Source: an uncultured Collinsella sp.
GTDB lineage: Bacteria > Actinomycetota > Coriobacteriia > Coriobacteriales > Coriobacteriaceae
Assembly: GCA_902492825.1 (NCBI GenBank)
Contig: CABUMZ010000084.1
Span: 1-8,470, forward strand
Direction of reading: 5' to 3'
DNA: 8,470 nucleotides
Below, piece after piece: positions 1 through 6,470 of this stretch (positions are counted from its first letter, which is position 1; each line of letters starts with the position of its first letter). The position numbers were made by a program, and so were the translations under genes. A model generated the notes under the pieces. It was not told where the DNA came from. It worked only from the letters and a program-made list of their open reading frames with translations, and did no database searches.

Positions 1-57
1 CGGTCTTTCATGCAGCAGGGGCTCTCAATGTTTTTATGTCCTGCTCATATCGTCTGT

Positions 58-90
58 GCCGGCACTTGGGGACTGTCCCTAACTGCCGGC
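58..90. repeat. Nested palindrome of the GGGGAC type
   Basis: GCCGGCA (58-64) pairs with TGCCGGC (84-90), enclosing a second palindrome GGGAC-T-GTCCC (69-79). A related GGGGAC word lies in inverse orientation at 102-107 (GTCCCC), and another copy at 631-636 on the far side of the EIIA gene. The layout looks like a dispersed intergenic repeat. My impression is that similar words recur in Collinsella-type genomes, but this was not checked. Confidence 0.55.
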
Positions 91-125
91 AGAAAAGGAA
101 CGTCCCCAGGCGCCGGCTTTGTTCC
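91..125 (-). terminator. Possible intrinsic terminator after the EIIA gene
   Basis: Read on the minus strand, a few bases after the EIIA stop codon, GGAAC (125-121) pairs with GTTCC (101-97), and TTTT (96-93) follows directly. The outer stem is only 5 bp around a GC-rich interior that can fold further (GGCGCC). It sits at the right place to end the EIIA transcript. The same bases also belong to the GGGGAC-type repeat, so the terminator role is an inference. Confidence 0.45.
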
Positions 126-128
126 ACC

Positions 129-593
129 TTAGAAGTGGCGGCGGATGGCGTCGACCACGCCCTGGGGTGTGGTCTGGCCGAGCACGTCGGCTGCGGCGTC
201 GGCATCCATAAAGATATTCATGAGCGCTTGCAGGGCCTCGACCTGACCGCCCGGCTCGGCAATGCCCAGATTGATGATAATCTGCGCCGGCACGGGGGCG
301 CCCATGCCCGCCATAGCGTTGAATGTCACGGGCACGGCAGGCTTTACCACCGCGATATAGGGCTTAGCCACAAATCCGGGATCAGTATGCGGGATGGCGA
401 TATTGGCCGCCGGCATGGCAAGGCCCGTGGGATAGGCGTCCTCGCGTGCGCGAACGGCGTCAAGCCAGCCATCGGCAATGTAGCCGCGCGGGGCGAGCTC
501 GCTCTCGAGCTGCGCAAACACCTCGCCCGGCGTCGCACACCCCCAATCAAAAAACACCAGCTCAGGCGTAAACAGCGCTTCGTTATCCGTCAT
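129..593 (-). CDS. PTS sugar transporter EIIA (fructose/galactitol type)
   Basis: A 154-residue cytoplasmic protein with the size and pattern of a single EIIA domain of the fructose/mannitol/galactitol superfamily. In this family the domain takes phosphate from HPr on a histidine and passes it to a EIIB domain during sugar uptake. The family's active-site motif is seen as NIAIPHTD, with His69 as the likely phosphorylated residue, followed by a typical strand (IIINLGI, about 105-111) and a helical C-terminus. The start codon is supported by a purine-rich ribosome site (AGAGGTGAG) about 5 bases upstream. No EIIB or EIIC gene is visible here, so partners must lie left of the window or elsewhere, and the sugar cannot be named. 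Similarity is closest in feel to GatA-like proteins. A regulatory role, as in EIIA-Ntr, is possible for an orphan EIIA. The domain call is firm; the substrate is unknown. Confidence 0.88.
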   Translation of the reverse strand: MTDNEALFTPELVFFDWGCATPGEVFAQLESELAPRGYIADGWLDAVRAREDAYPTGLAMPAANIAIPHTDPGFVAKPYIAVVKPAVPVTFNAMAGMGAPVPAQIIINLGIAEPGGQVEALQALMNIFMDADAAADVLGQTTPQGVVDAIRRHF

Positions 594-633
594 GCGCTCA
601 CCTCTCTCACCTAGTCACCTGCTAGTCATTGGG

Positions 634-667
634 GACGTTCTTAAATGAGTAGTCATTCAAGAACGTC
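634..667. repeat. 14-bp hairpin with GTAG loop between EIIA and purN
   Basis: GACGTTCTT (634-642) pairs with AAGAACGTC (659-667). After one A/C mismatch, AATGA (644-648) pairs with TCATT (653-657), leaving a GTAG loop. No T-run follows on either strand, so it is not a standard terminator. It begins within a GGGGACGTTC word that resembles the repeats at 58-107, and the word TAGTCATT occurs both just before it and inside it. It probably belongs to the same intergenic repeat family. Confidence 0.6.
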
Positions 668-680
668 GCAGGCGACTACC

Positions 681-723
681 AAAACAAAAGGTGGTCACGC
701 GCGCCTTGGCGCCAATGACCACC
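681..723 (-). terminator. Intrinsic terminator of purM-purN
   Basis: On the minus strand, GGTGGTCA (723-716) pairs with TGACCACC (697-690) over 8 bp. Inside is a further GCGC/GCGC stem with a 4-base loop. TTTTGTTTTGG (689-679) follows immediately. It lies 32 bases beyond the purN stop codon, so it is the expected end of the purM-purN transcript. Confidence 0.85.
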
Positions 724-754
724 CTGACCATCAACTAAATTGTACTGTGCACCG

Positions 755-1456
755 CTAGCCGCGGGGCACATCAATTGCGACCTTGCCGTTCTCCAGCACG
801 TGGACGCGGCCATCGGCGAGCATCTGCACGACCTCGGGATACAGCACGTGCTCGATCGCGTGGATGTGCTCCTCGAGCGTATCGACATCCCAGCCCTCCT
901 CAACAGCCAGCGCACGCTGGGCGATGATGGGGCCGTTGTCGTAGATCTCGTTGGCAAAGTGCACGGTCACGCCGGTCACCTTGACGCCGCGAGCAAACGC
1001 ATCGTCAATCGCATGGGCACCGGTAAAGCTCGGCAGCAGCGCCGGGTGCAGGTTGACCACGCGGTTGGGAAACGCCGCCAGCAGAGGCGTGTGCACCATG
1101 CGCATGTAACCGGCCATGACCGCATATTCGCAGCCGCGCTCGAGCAGCTCATGCGCGATGATCTCGTCAGCCGCGATGGGATCGGCATAGACATCCTTGG
1201 ACAGCGTGAGCCTCTGGATCCCCGCACGCTCGGCGCGCTGCAAGCCCTTGGCCGAAGGACGGCTCGACACCACAAGCTCAATCGAGGCGTTGAGCTTGCC
1301 GACGGCGATCAGGTCGATCAGCGCCTGCAGGTTGGTACCCGAACCGCTGATAAGCACGCCGATCTTAAGCGGCTCGGCCGTATCGGTGCCGGTCGGACGG
1401 GTGTAGGGCACAAAGCCCAGGCCCTCGGCAGCAGCCATCTGCTCGTTAGCGCTCAT
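755..1456 (-). CDS. purN: Phosphoribosylglycinamide formyltransferase (GAR transformylase)
   Basis: PurN transfers a formyl group from 10-formyl-tetrahydrofolate to GAR, giving FGAR, the third step of IMP synthesis. The 233-residue protein shows the family's N-terminal loop GVLISGSGTNLQAL (33-46). The catalytic triad of the E. coli enzyme is matched by Asn135 and His137 (VVNLHPALLPSF) and Asp173 (EIYDNGP). The catalytic core is complete. The protein carries about 29 extra N-terminal residues before the first beta-strand compared with E. coli PurN. Met7 is an alternative start, but neither start has a strong ribosome site. The first start lies inside the end of purM (11-base overlap, 1446-1456), which fits translational coupling, so it was kept. 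The transcript ends at the hairpin at 681-723. Confidence 0.96.
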   Translation of the reverse strand: MSANEQMAAAEGLGFVPYTRPTGTDTAEPLKIGVLISGSGTNLQALIDLIAVGKLNASIELVVSSRPSAKGLQRAERAGIQRLTLSKDVYADPIAADEIIAHELLERGCEYAVMAGYMRMVHTPLLAAFPNRVVNLHPALLPSFTGAHAIDDAFARGVKVTGVTVHFANEIYDNGPIIAQRALAVEEGWDVDTLEEHIHAIEHVLYPEVVQMLADGRVHVLENGKVAIDVPRG

Positions 1457-2549
1457 CGGAGTACACGACCTTACCGGAACCCTCGACGCACTCGCCCACG
1501 CGGAACGGCTTCTCGCCTAGCGCGACCAGAGCCTCGGTCACCGCGGCCTCGTCCTCGGGGGCGACGATCAGGCACAGGCCGACGCCCATGTTGAAGGTCT
1601 TGCATGCCTCGTTGGGCGCGAGCTCGGCCTGGCGCGACACGTAGGTGATGACGGGCGGAACGTCCCAGCCCATCTCGGCACCGTTGCGGGCGACCACGGC
1701 GTCGACGTCGTCGGCAAGCGCGCGGTTGAGGTTCTCGGTGATACCGCCGCCGGTGATGTGGGCGATAGCGTGCACCGGAGCGCCGCCGCGAAGCAGCTCA
1801 AGAACCGGCTTGACGTAGATGCGCGTGGGGGCCAGCAGAGCGTCAGCCAGCGAAGCGCCACCGAGCTCCTCGAGCGGACGGCTCAGCTCCTCGGCCTTAG
1901 CGGCGGCCTCGGGCGTACCCGGCTTAATGCCGTCGACGCCGATGACCTTGCGCACGAGCGAGTAGCCGTTGGAGTGCACGCCGGTGGAAGGCAGGCCCAG
2001 GATCACATCGCCCGGGCGGACGTTTGCGGGGTCGAGCATCTTGGGACGGTCGACGACGCCCACGGTAAAGCCGGCAAGGTCGTAGTCGGCCGGAGCCATG
2101 ACGCCCGGGTGCTCGGCCATCTCGCCGCCCACGAGCGCGCAGCCCGCGAGCTTGCAGCCGTCGGCCACGCCCTTGATGATCTTTGCCATGTGCTCGGCCT
2201 CGATGTGGCCGATGGCAACGTAGTCCAGGAAGAACAGCGGCTCGGCGCCCGAAGCCAAAATGTCGTTGACGCACATGGCGACCAGGTCCTGGCCCACCGT
2301 CTCGTGACGGTCCATGATCTGGGCGAGCACGAGCTTGGTGCCCACGCCGTCGGTACCGCTAATCAGAATCGGGTCTTCCATATCCTTAAGCGCGGCGGCC
2401 GAGAATAAGCCACCGAAGCCACCGATGCCGCCGATGACCTCGGGACGGTTGGTGTCCTTAACCATTTGCTTAATAGCGTCGACGGCGCGGCCGCCCTCAG
2501 CGGTATCGACGCCGGCATCCTCATACGTCACATGCTTGCTGTCGCTCAT
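1446..2549 (-). CDS. purM: Phosphoribosylformylglycinamidine cyclo-ligase (AIR synthase)
   Basis: PurM closes the imidazole ring: FGAM + ATP gives AIR, the fifth step of IMP synthesis. The 367-residue protein carries the usual motifs in order: TYEDAGVD (8-15), SGTDGVGTKL (64-73, nucleotide/phosphate loop), QDLVAMCVNDILASGAEP (87-104), GGEMAEHPG (141-149), SNGYSLVR (193-200), HITGGGITENLNR (264-276) and FNMGVGL (319-325). It is somewhat longer than the roughly 345 residues of E. coli PurM. Part of the excess appears as an acidic, Ala-rich insertion near 206-230. The start has a strong ribosome site, GAGGAAGG, 5 bases upstream. It precedes and overlaps purN, the usual purM-purN pair. A 157-base gap with hairpins separates it from purF upstream, so it may have its own weak promoter as well as read-through from purF. 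Confidence 0.97.
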   Translation of the reverse strand: MSDSKHVTYEDAGVDTAEGGRAVDAIKQMVKDTNRPEVIGGIGGFGGLFSAAALKDMEDPILISGTDGVGTKLVLAQIMDRHETVGQDLVAMCVNDILASGAEPLFFLDYVAIGHIEAEHMAKIIKGVADGCKLAGCALVGGEMAEHPGVMAPADYDLAGFTVGVVDRPKMLDPANVRPGDVILGLPSTGVHSNGYSLVRKVIGVDGIKPGTPEAAAKAEELSRPLEELGGASLADALLAPTRIYVKPVLELLRGGAPVHAIAHITGGGITENLNRALADDVDAVVARNGAEMGWDVPPVITYVSRQAELAPNEACKTFNMGVGLCLIVAPEDEAAVTEALVALGEKPFRVGECVEGSGKVVYSDER

Positions 2550-2626
2550 CTGAGCCTTCCTCTCCCACTACCGTGGCGCCGCGCGGGCGCCAAACGGTGC
2601 TCATAGTTGCGTTCATTTCGGCGCGC

Positions 2627-2654
2627 GCCATAACAGCACGCGCCGCCATATCAA
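2627..2654 (-). promoter_or_regulatory. Weak candidate promoter for purM-purN
   Basis: On the minus strand a good -35-like TTGATA (2654-2649) is followed after 16 bases by TATGGC (2632-2627), preceded by TG as in an extended -10. The -10 hexamer matches the consensus poorly, so this is only a candidate. It lies downstream of the purF hairpins and about 78 bases before purM. The rest of the 157-base gap holds GC-rich inverted words (GCGCGC) and the purM ribosome site, and no other gene. Confidence 0.25.
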
Positions 2655-2660
2655 CAAAAC

Positions 2661-2707
2661 AGCAGGTAAAACCTACCAAAATAAACCTGTCCCTACATGG
2701 CAGGTTT
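2661..2707 (-). terminator. Tandem hairpins directly after purF
   Basis: On the minus strand the purF stop codon runs into AAACCTG (2707-2701), which pairs with CAGGTTT (2689-2683) across an 11-base loop, followed by ATTTTGG. Next comes a second small hairpin, AGGT-TTT-ACCT, inside the word GGTAGGTTTTACC, followed by TGCTGTTTTG. The stems are short (7 and 4 bp), so termination may be partial. This would lower purM-purN expression relative to purF. Confidence 0.5.
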
Positions 2708-4377
2708 TAGGCCTCGCCGTGCTCCTCTTCCCAACTGCGGTCGTCGTATTTCTCGACCACGGCGTCGTCATCAACATGCAGCGGCTTGTCCAGGTTGCGG
2801 GGCTTAAAGCCCTCCATGAACTTGTCGCGGCCAAAGCTCTCGGGAATCGCCACGGGGTAGCGGCCGGTAAAGCACGCATCGCAGTAACCGCCTTTGGGCA
2901 TGACCTTAAGCAGGCCCTCGACCGAAAGGAAGGCCAGCGAATCGGCGCCGATATACTCGCAAATCTCGTCGACCGTCTTGTTGGCGCTGATAAGCTGCGA
3001 CTGCACGTCGGTATCGATGCCGTAGAAGCACGGCCAGATGACCTCGGGCGAGTTGATGCGGATATGAATCTCCTTGGCGCCGGCGTTGCGCAGCATCTTG
3101 ACGAGCTGCACCATGGTGGTGCCGCGGACGATGGAGTCGTCGATGACGACTAGGCGCTTGCCCTCGATGTTGTCGCGCAGCGGGTTGAGCTTCATACGCA
3201 CGCCCATGGCACGCAGCTCCTGCGTGGGCTCGATAAACGTGCGTCCCACGTAGCGGTTCTTGATGAGGCCCTCGCCAAAGGGAATGCCGCTCTCGTGCGA
3301 ATAGCCCTCCGCGGGCGGCAGGCCGGAGTCGGGCACGCCGATGACTAGGTCGGCCTCGACGGGCTCCTCATGTGCCAGCTGACGACCCATGTCATAACGG
3401 CAGGCGTAGACGCTCTTGCCGTTCATGATGGAATCGGGGCGGGCGAAGTAGACCTGCTCAAAGATGCAGTTAGCAGGCTCTTCGGCGGCAGGCACGCCCT
3501 GCTCGGACACAAGGCCCTCGGCGCTGATACGCAAAATCTCACCGGGACGGACATCACGGACATACTCGGCGCCCACGATATCGAGTGCGCAGGTCTCGGA
3601 GGCGACGACCCAGCCGCCGGCGCGGGTGACATGGGTGGTGGCGTCGACCGTCGCGGCGCCGTCCTGCGACGGCAGCTGCGAAACGGATGCGGCATCGGCC
3701 TGGTCCAGGCCCTCGTCCACCAGCTTGCCCAGTACAAGCGGGCGAATGCCGTGCGGATCGCGGAATGCGTAGAGCGCCTGCTCGTTGATGAGCGTCATGG
3801 CGTAGCCGCCGCGCACAAGCTCCATGGTCTTGCGAATGCCCTCGCGCAGATGACCCGTGCGCTGGGTAAAGTAGCCGATAAGCTTGGTCGCGACCTCGGA
3901 ATCCGAATTGGAGAGGAACGGCACGCCCAGCTCGATCAGCTGGCGGCGCAGCTCGTCGGTGTTGACCAGAGTGCCGTTGTGAGCAAGCGCGATAATGACG
4001 CTGTTGATGGTGGAAAGATGCGGCTGCGAGGCTTCCCAGCTCTTGGCGCCGGCGGTGCCATAGCGCACGTGGCCCACGGCCAGCTGGCCGGAGAGCGTCG
4101 ACAGGTCGGCGTTGGAGAACACACGGTCGAGCAGGCCCAGATCCTTGCGGACCATAACCGTGCCGCCGTCACCCACGGCGATTCCCGCCGATTCCTGGCC
4201 ACGGTGCTGCAGCGCACGCAGGCCAAAGTACGTCAGTCGAGCCACATCGCGATCGGGCGCCCATACGCCGAAAATGCCACATTCCTCATGCAGCTGGTCG
4301 GAGTCCGGATCATACGTCGACATGGTCTTCACCTGTCCCGCGGCGCGCTCGGCCGCGCGGATGGTTTCTTGAGACAT
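2707..4377 (-). CDS. purF: Amidophosphoribosyltransferase (glutamine PRPP amidotransferase)
   Basis: PurF makes 5-phosphoribosylamine from PRPP and glutamine, the committed step of purine synthesis. The N-terminal glutaminase domain begins at Cys33 (HEECGIFGVW), the expected nucleophile after propeptide removal, with LQHRGQESAGI (56-66) and GHVRYGT (102-108). The C-terminal domain has the PRPP loop VVIDDSIVRGTT (410-421). All four cysteines that bind a 4Fe-4S cluster in the Bacillus subtilis enzyme have counterparts: Cys304, Cys450, Cys499 and Cys502 (YCDACFTG). It is therefore the oxygen-sensitive, processed type. An insertion of about 36 residues (about 218-254, Ala/Asp/Gln-rich) is absent from the B. 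subtilis protein. Start choice is uncertain: the first ATG has AGGGG upstream, while Met19 (ATG at 4321-4323) has AGGTGA and would give a 14-residue propeptide, nearer the 11 of B. subtilis. A promoter lies just upstream. Confidence 0.97.
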   Translation of the reverse strand: MSQETIRAAERAAGQVKTMSTYDPDSDQLHEECGIFGVWAPDRDVARLTYFGLRALQHRGQESAGIAVGDGGTVMVRKDLGLLDRVFSNADLSTLSGQLAVGHVRYGTAGAKSWEASQPHLSTINSVIIALAHNGTLVNTDELRRQLIELGVPFLSNSDSEVATKLIGYFTQRTGHLREGIRKTMELVRGGYAMTLINEQALYAFRDPHGIRPLVLGKLVDEGLDQADAASVSQLPSQDGAATVDATTHVTRAGGWVVASETCALDIVGAEYVRDVRPGEILRISAEGLVSEQGVPAAEEPANCIFEQVYFARPDSIMNGKSVYACRYDMGRQLAHEEPVEADLVIGVPDSGLPPAEGYSHESGIPFGEGLIKNRYVGRTFIEPTQELRAMGVRMKLNPLRDNIEGKRLVVIDDSIVRGTTMVQLVKMLRNAGAKEIHIRINSPEVIWPCFYGIDTDVQSQLISANKTVDEICEYIGADSLAFLSVEGLLKVMPKGGYCDACFTGRYPVAIPESFGRDKFMEGFKPRNLDKPLHVDDDAVVEKYDDRSWEEEHGEA

Positions 4378-4418
4378 GGCATCCCCTCAGAGCCTCGTAT
4401 TTTGGCGTTACCCGCCTT

Positions 4419-4447
4419 ATTATACGCACGGCGCGACGCGCTCCCCA
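4419..4447 (-). promoter_or_regulatory. Candidate purF promoter
   Basis: A perfect TATAAT -10 hexamer lies on the minus strand at 4424-4419. Seventeen bases upstream is TGGGGA (4447-4442), which matches TTGACA at only three positions. Transcription would start near 4411-4413, giving a leader of about 35 bases before the purF start. No riboswitch or attenuator fits in so short a leader. Confidence 0.5.
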
Positions 4448-4460
4448 GCGCATGAGCAGC

Positions 4461-4489
4461 GCTTTTTAAAAGCCCACCGAGCTTATAAT
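4461..4489 (+). promoter_or_regulatory. Candidate promoter and dyad for the divergent membrane gene
   Basis: TATAAT on the plus strand (4484-4489) is a perfect -10. The -35 position 17 bases upstream is GCTTTT, a poor match, and forms the left half of a 13-base dyad GCTTTT-T-AAAAGC (4461-4473). The dyad sits between the two divergent -10 boxes, so it could be an operator or simply an A/T-rich upstream element. Use of this promoter would give a leader of about 175 bases (4496-4671). That leader holds small GC-rich hairpins such as GGAC-GTTC-GTCC (4600-4611), but no riboswitch that I recognise. Confidence 0.4.
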
Positions 4490-4671
4490 CCGTTTTGCAG
4501 CCAAACATTTTATTGGGCAGGCGCCTCGGGACCGACGATCCCGCATGCTTCCGTCGCGACGCGTCTCGTCCGCCGTTGGGGCTTGCATTGTTGCAATTGG
4601 GACGTTCGTCCTGTCTTTTGGCAGGTCGGCGGCGTATCCTTGTACCTACAGCAAAACGAGAAAGGTTATGT

Positions 4672-5901
4672 ATGGATCGAAACGAACTCGACCCCAGCGT
4701 CCCCAGCGCCACGGAGGTCAAGAAGATCCCCCTCATCATTAAGGTGTACGCCGTCCTATGCATCCTGTCCGGCGTGGGCACGCTCCCTTCGGTCGGCGCC
4801 TTTATGTGGCAGGTCATCACCGCGCTCATCAACGGCAACGCCGCCGCCAAGCTCGGCGACAACACGCTCGTCGCGGTCGGCCTTATCGTCGCCGGCATCA
4901 TGCTCTCGGCTGCCAGTGCCGTCATCTTGATCTTCTTTGGCCTGGACCTCATCAAGAACCAGCGCCGCAATGCCGCCCGTCTGTCCTATATCCTTATCGC
5001 GTTTACCGTCGTCGAGCTTTTGGTTGACGTGATGCTCCAGGGCATCGGGCCCTTCTTGCTGCGCCCTGCCATCCAGCTCGGCATCCTCGTCGCGCTTTCG
5101 GCCACCGTCGACCCCACACTGCGCCAGGAGCGCGAGCTGCAGCGCCGCCTGCAGGAGATGCTCGACCGCGACGCCGCCGCCGAGGGCATGCTCGGGCGCG
5201 ATGAAACCGGCGAGGGCTACATCAAGCTCAACTACTTCAACCTGTTCTGGGTATTCTTTGTCTGCTGCGTGCTCGGCCTGGTCCTGGAGGATATCTGGCA
5301 TATGACCGTCAACGATCCGGGTGTCTACCAGGACCGCGCCGGTATGCTGTTTGGCCCCTTCAGCCCCATCTACGGCTTTGGTGCCGTGCTCATGACCATG
5401 GTGCTCAACCGCTTCTATAAAAAGAACCCCATCATCATTTTCCTGGTGAGCGCCCTGCTCGGCGCCAGCTTTGAGGTGTTCGTGGGCTGGTTTATGCAGA
5501 CCGCGTTTGGCGTGGTCTCGTGGAGCTACTCGCACATAACGCTGTTCGGTATGCCCGACCCGCTCGTGGTCCTTACGGGCGGACGCACCTGCACGGGCTT
5601 CGCCTGTCTGTGGGGCCTGGGTGGCCTCATCTGGATCAAGCTGCTGCTGCCGAGGCTGCTCAAGCTCATCAACATGATTCCGTGGAAGAGCCGCTACTCG
5701 GCTACCGTCATCTTCACCATCATTATGCTGGTCGATGGCGTTATGACACTGCAGTCGCTCGACTACTGGTACCAGCGCGTCAACGGCACGGAGCCGGATA
5801 TTCCCGTCGCGCAGTTCTACGGCAAGTACTTCGATAATGACTTTATGGAGAATCGCTTCCAGAGCATGACCATGAGCCCCAAGGATACGACGCGCGTGTA
5901 G
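4672..5901 (+). CDS. Multi-pass membrane protein with CmpB-type putative ABC-transporter permease domain
   Basis: A 409-residue integral membrane protein with two parts. Residues 20-146 hold about four hydrophobic segments (about 20-43, 66-92, 105-125, 128-146). A charged, probably cytoplasmic linker follows at about 148-186 (heptad-like RQERELQRRLQEMLDRD). Residues 187-330 match the pattern of the CmpB-like 'putative ABC-transporter type IV' family: a glutamate in GLVLEDIW (202-209), GMLFGPFSPIYGFGA (224-238), FEVFVGWFMQ (267-276), WSYS (284-287), then GRTCTGFACLWGLGGL (304-319). A last membrane segment lies at about 343-362, followed by a polar tail. The family is named by similarity only; no transport function is established and no ATPase gene is adjacent. 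The start was chosen at this ATG because AAAGG lies 6 bases upstream. An in-frame ATG at 4495 would add 59 basic, non-membrane residues and has no support. The transcript ends at 5935-5976. Confidence 0.85.
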   Translation: MDRNELDPSVPSATEVKKIPLIIKVYAVLCILSGVGTLPSVGAFMWQVITALINGNAAAKLGDNTLVAVGLIVAGIMLSAASAVILIFFGLDLIKNQRRNAARLSYILIAFTVVELLVDVMLQGIGPFLLRPAIQLGILVALSATVDPTLRQERELQRRLQEMLDRDAAAEGMLGRDETGEGYIKLNYFNLFWVFFVCCVLGLVLEDIWHMTVNDPGVYQDRAGMLFGPFSPIYGFGAVLMTMVLNRFYKKNPIIIFLVSALLGASFEVFVGWFMQTAFGVVSWSYSHITLFGMPDPLVVLTGGRTCTGFACLWGLGGLIWIKLLLPRLLKLINMIPWKSRYSATVIFTIIMLVDGVMTLQSLDYWYQRVNGTEPDIPVAQFYGKYFDNDFMENRFQSMTMSPKDTTRV

Positions 5902-5934
5902 CGCCATGCAATGCCGAGATTTTCCAACACACCG

Positions 5935-5976
5935 AAAAGCCCACTGGTAGACTGATGAACTGCCAGTGGGCTTTTT
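5935..5976. terminator. Bidirectional intrinsic terminator
   Basis: A 16-bp stem with one T-G pair runs from AAAAGCCCACTGGTAG (5935-5950) to CTGCCAGTGGGCTTTT (5960-5975), with a 9-base loop and a T-run (5972-5976). The A-run on the other side gives a T-run on the minus strand. It lies between convergent genes, 33 bases after the membrane protein stop and 24 bases after the MoaE-like stop, and should serve both. Confidence 0.93.
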
Positions 5977-5999
5977 GTTGGCGAGTGCTGCTGCCGGCC

Positions 6000-6416
6000 T
6001 TACGCCTCGCGCTCGACCTCGCTCACACACTCATTTTTGATGGTACCGACGAGCGCCTGCAGTGCGTCGACCACATGTGGGCGAATGTCTCCGCCGATGA
6101 GTACGAGCATGATGTCGTCGCCCACGGCAAGCTCGCCGCTCGCCAGCCACACGCGCACATAGCCGATACCCGGCATCGTGCGCGTTGCCTCGATGGCGGC
6201 CTGCACCTTTTCGGCATCGAAGCCGAACACCATGCCGCCCACCTTATGTCCAGGCGCCACACCATTTGTCTCGATCCCACGCACCTCGGACTTAGGCGTC
6301 GCACGCACCACGCCGTTGTGTGTCAGGTACATCCCACAATCAGCCGCCGAAGCATCGGCCTTGGCTTCGCGCAGCCAAGCATCAACCGAAGGCATCGATT
6401 TGCCGTTCTCAAGCAT
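6000..6416 (-). CDS. MoaE-like protein (divergent molybdopterin synthase large-subunit fold)
   Basis: A 138-residue soluble protein whose pattern aligns with MoaE, the catalytic subunit that with MoaD adds sulfur to precursor Z in molybdenum cofactor synthesis. Using numbering from the ATG at 6419, GMYLTHNGVVR (29-39) matches the first strands of MoaE (E. coli GAVVTFTGKVR). GELAVGDDIMLVLIGGD (95-111) matches GELWPGDEIVFV. DALQALVGTIKNE (118-130) matches the helix holding the catalytic Lys119. Counterparts of Arg39, Arg104 and Lys119 seem present (Arg39, Arg113, Lys128), but His103 and the FWK-type lysine (Lys126) are not. It may therefore be a diverged or repurposed member. No moaD or other Mo-cofactor gene is in the window. 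The start is set at 6416 because AGGAG lies 5 bases before it and only 2 before the ATG at 6419. It is the last gene of the likely purE-sortase unit. Confidence 0.72.
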   Translation of the reverse strand: MLENGKSMPSVDAWLREAKADASAADCGMYLTHNGVVRATPKSEVRGIETNGVAPGHKVGGMVFGFDAEKVQAAIEATRTMPGIGYVRVWLASGELAVGDDIMLVLIGGDIRPHVVDALQALVGTIKNECVSEVEREA

Positions 6417-6470
6417 CATTTCTCCTTTTGATTTCCAGGGTAATCTTTTGGGACGGGGCTCCCGGACACT

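Noticed and set aside
1..57. Possible gene start on the minus strand at the left edge (ATG at 9-11)
   Set aside because: Only three codons are inside the window and there is no convincing ribosome site, so nothing can be claimed.
36..614. Plus-strand open frame of 192 codons opposite the EIIA gene
   Set aside because: The minus-strand EIIA has the active-site motif and a ribosome site. This frame is its Arg/His-rich antisense.
740..1594. Long plus-strand open frame of 284 codons
   Set aside because: It lies antisense to purN and purM, whose motifs are unmistakable. The translation is Arg/His/Ala-rich with no domain.
3370..4455. Plus-strand open frame of 361 codons
   Set aside because: It is antisense to purF in a GC-rich region and has a low-complexity composition and no recognisable motif.
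4496..4671. Possible riboswitch in the leader of the membrane protein gene
   Set aside because: Only short local hairpins were found. No purine, glycine, T-box or other riboswitch core that I know could be matched.
4756..6030. Minus-strand open frame of 424 codons
   Set aside because: It is antisense to the membrane protein, His/Glu/Asp-rich as expected from the complement of hydrophobic codons, and crosses the bidirectional terminator.
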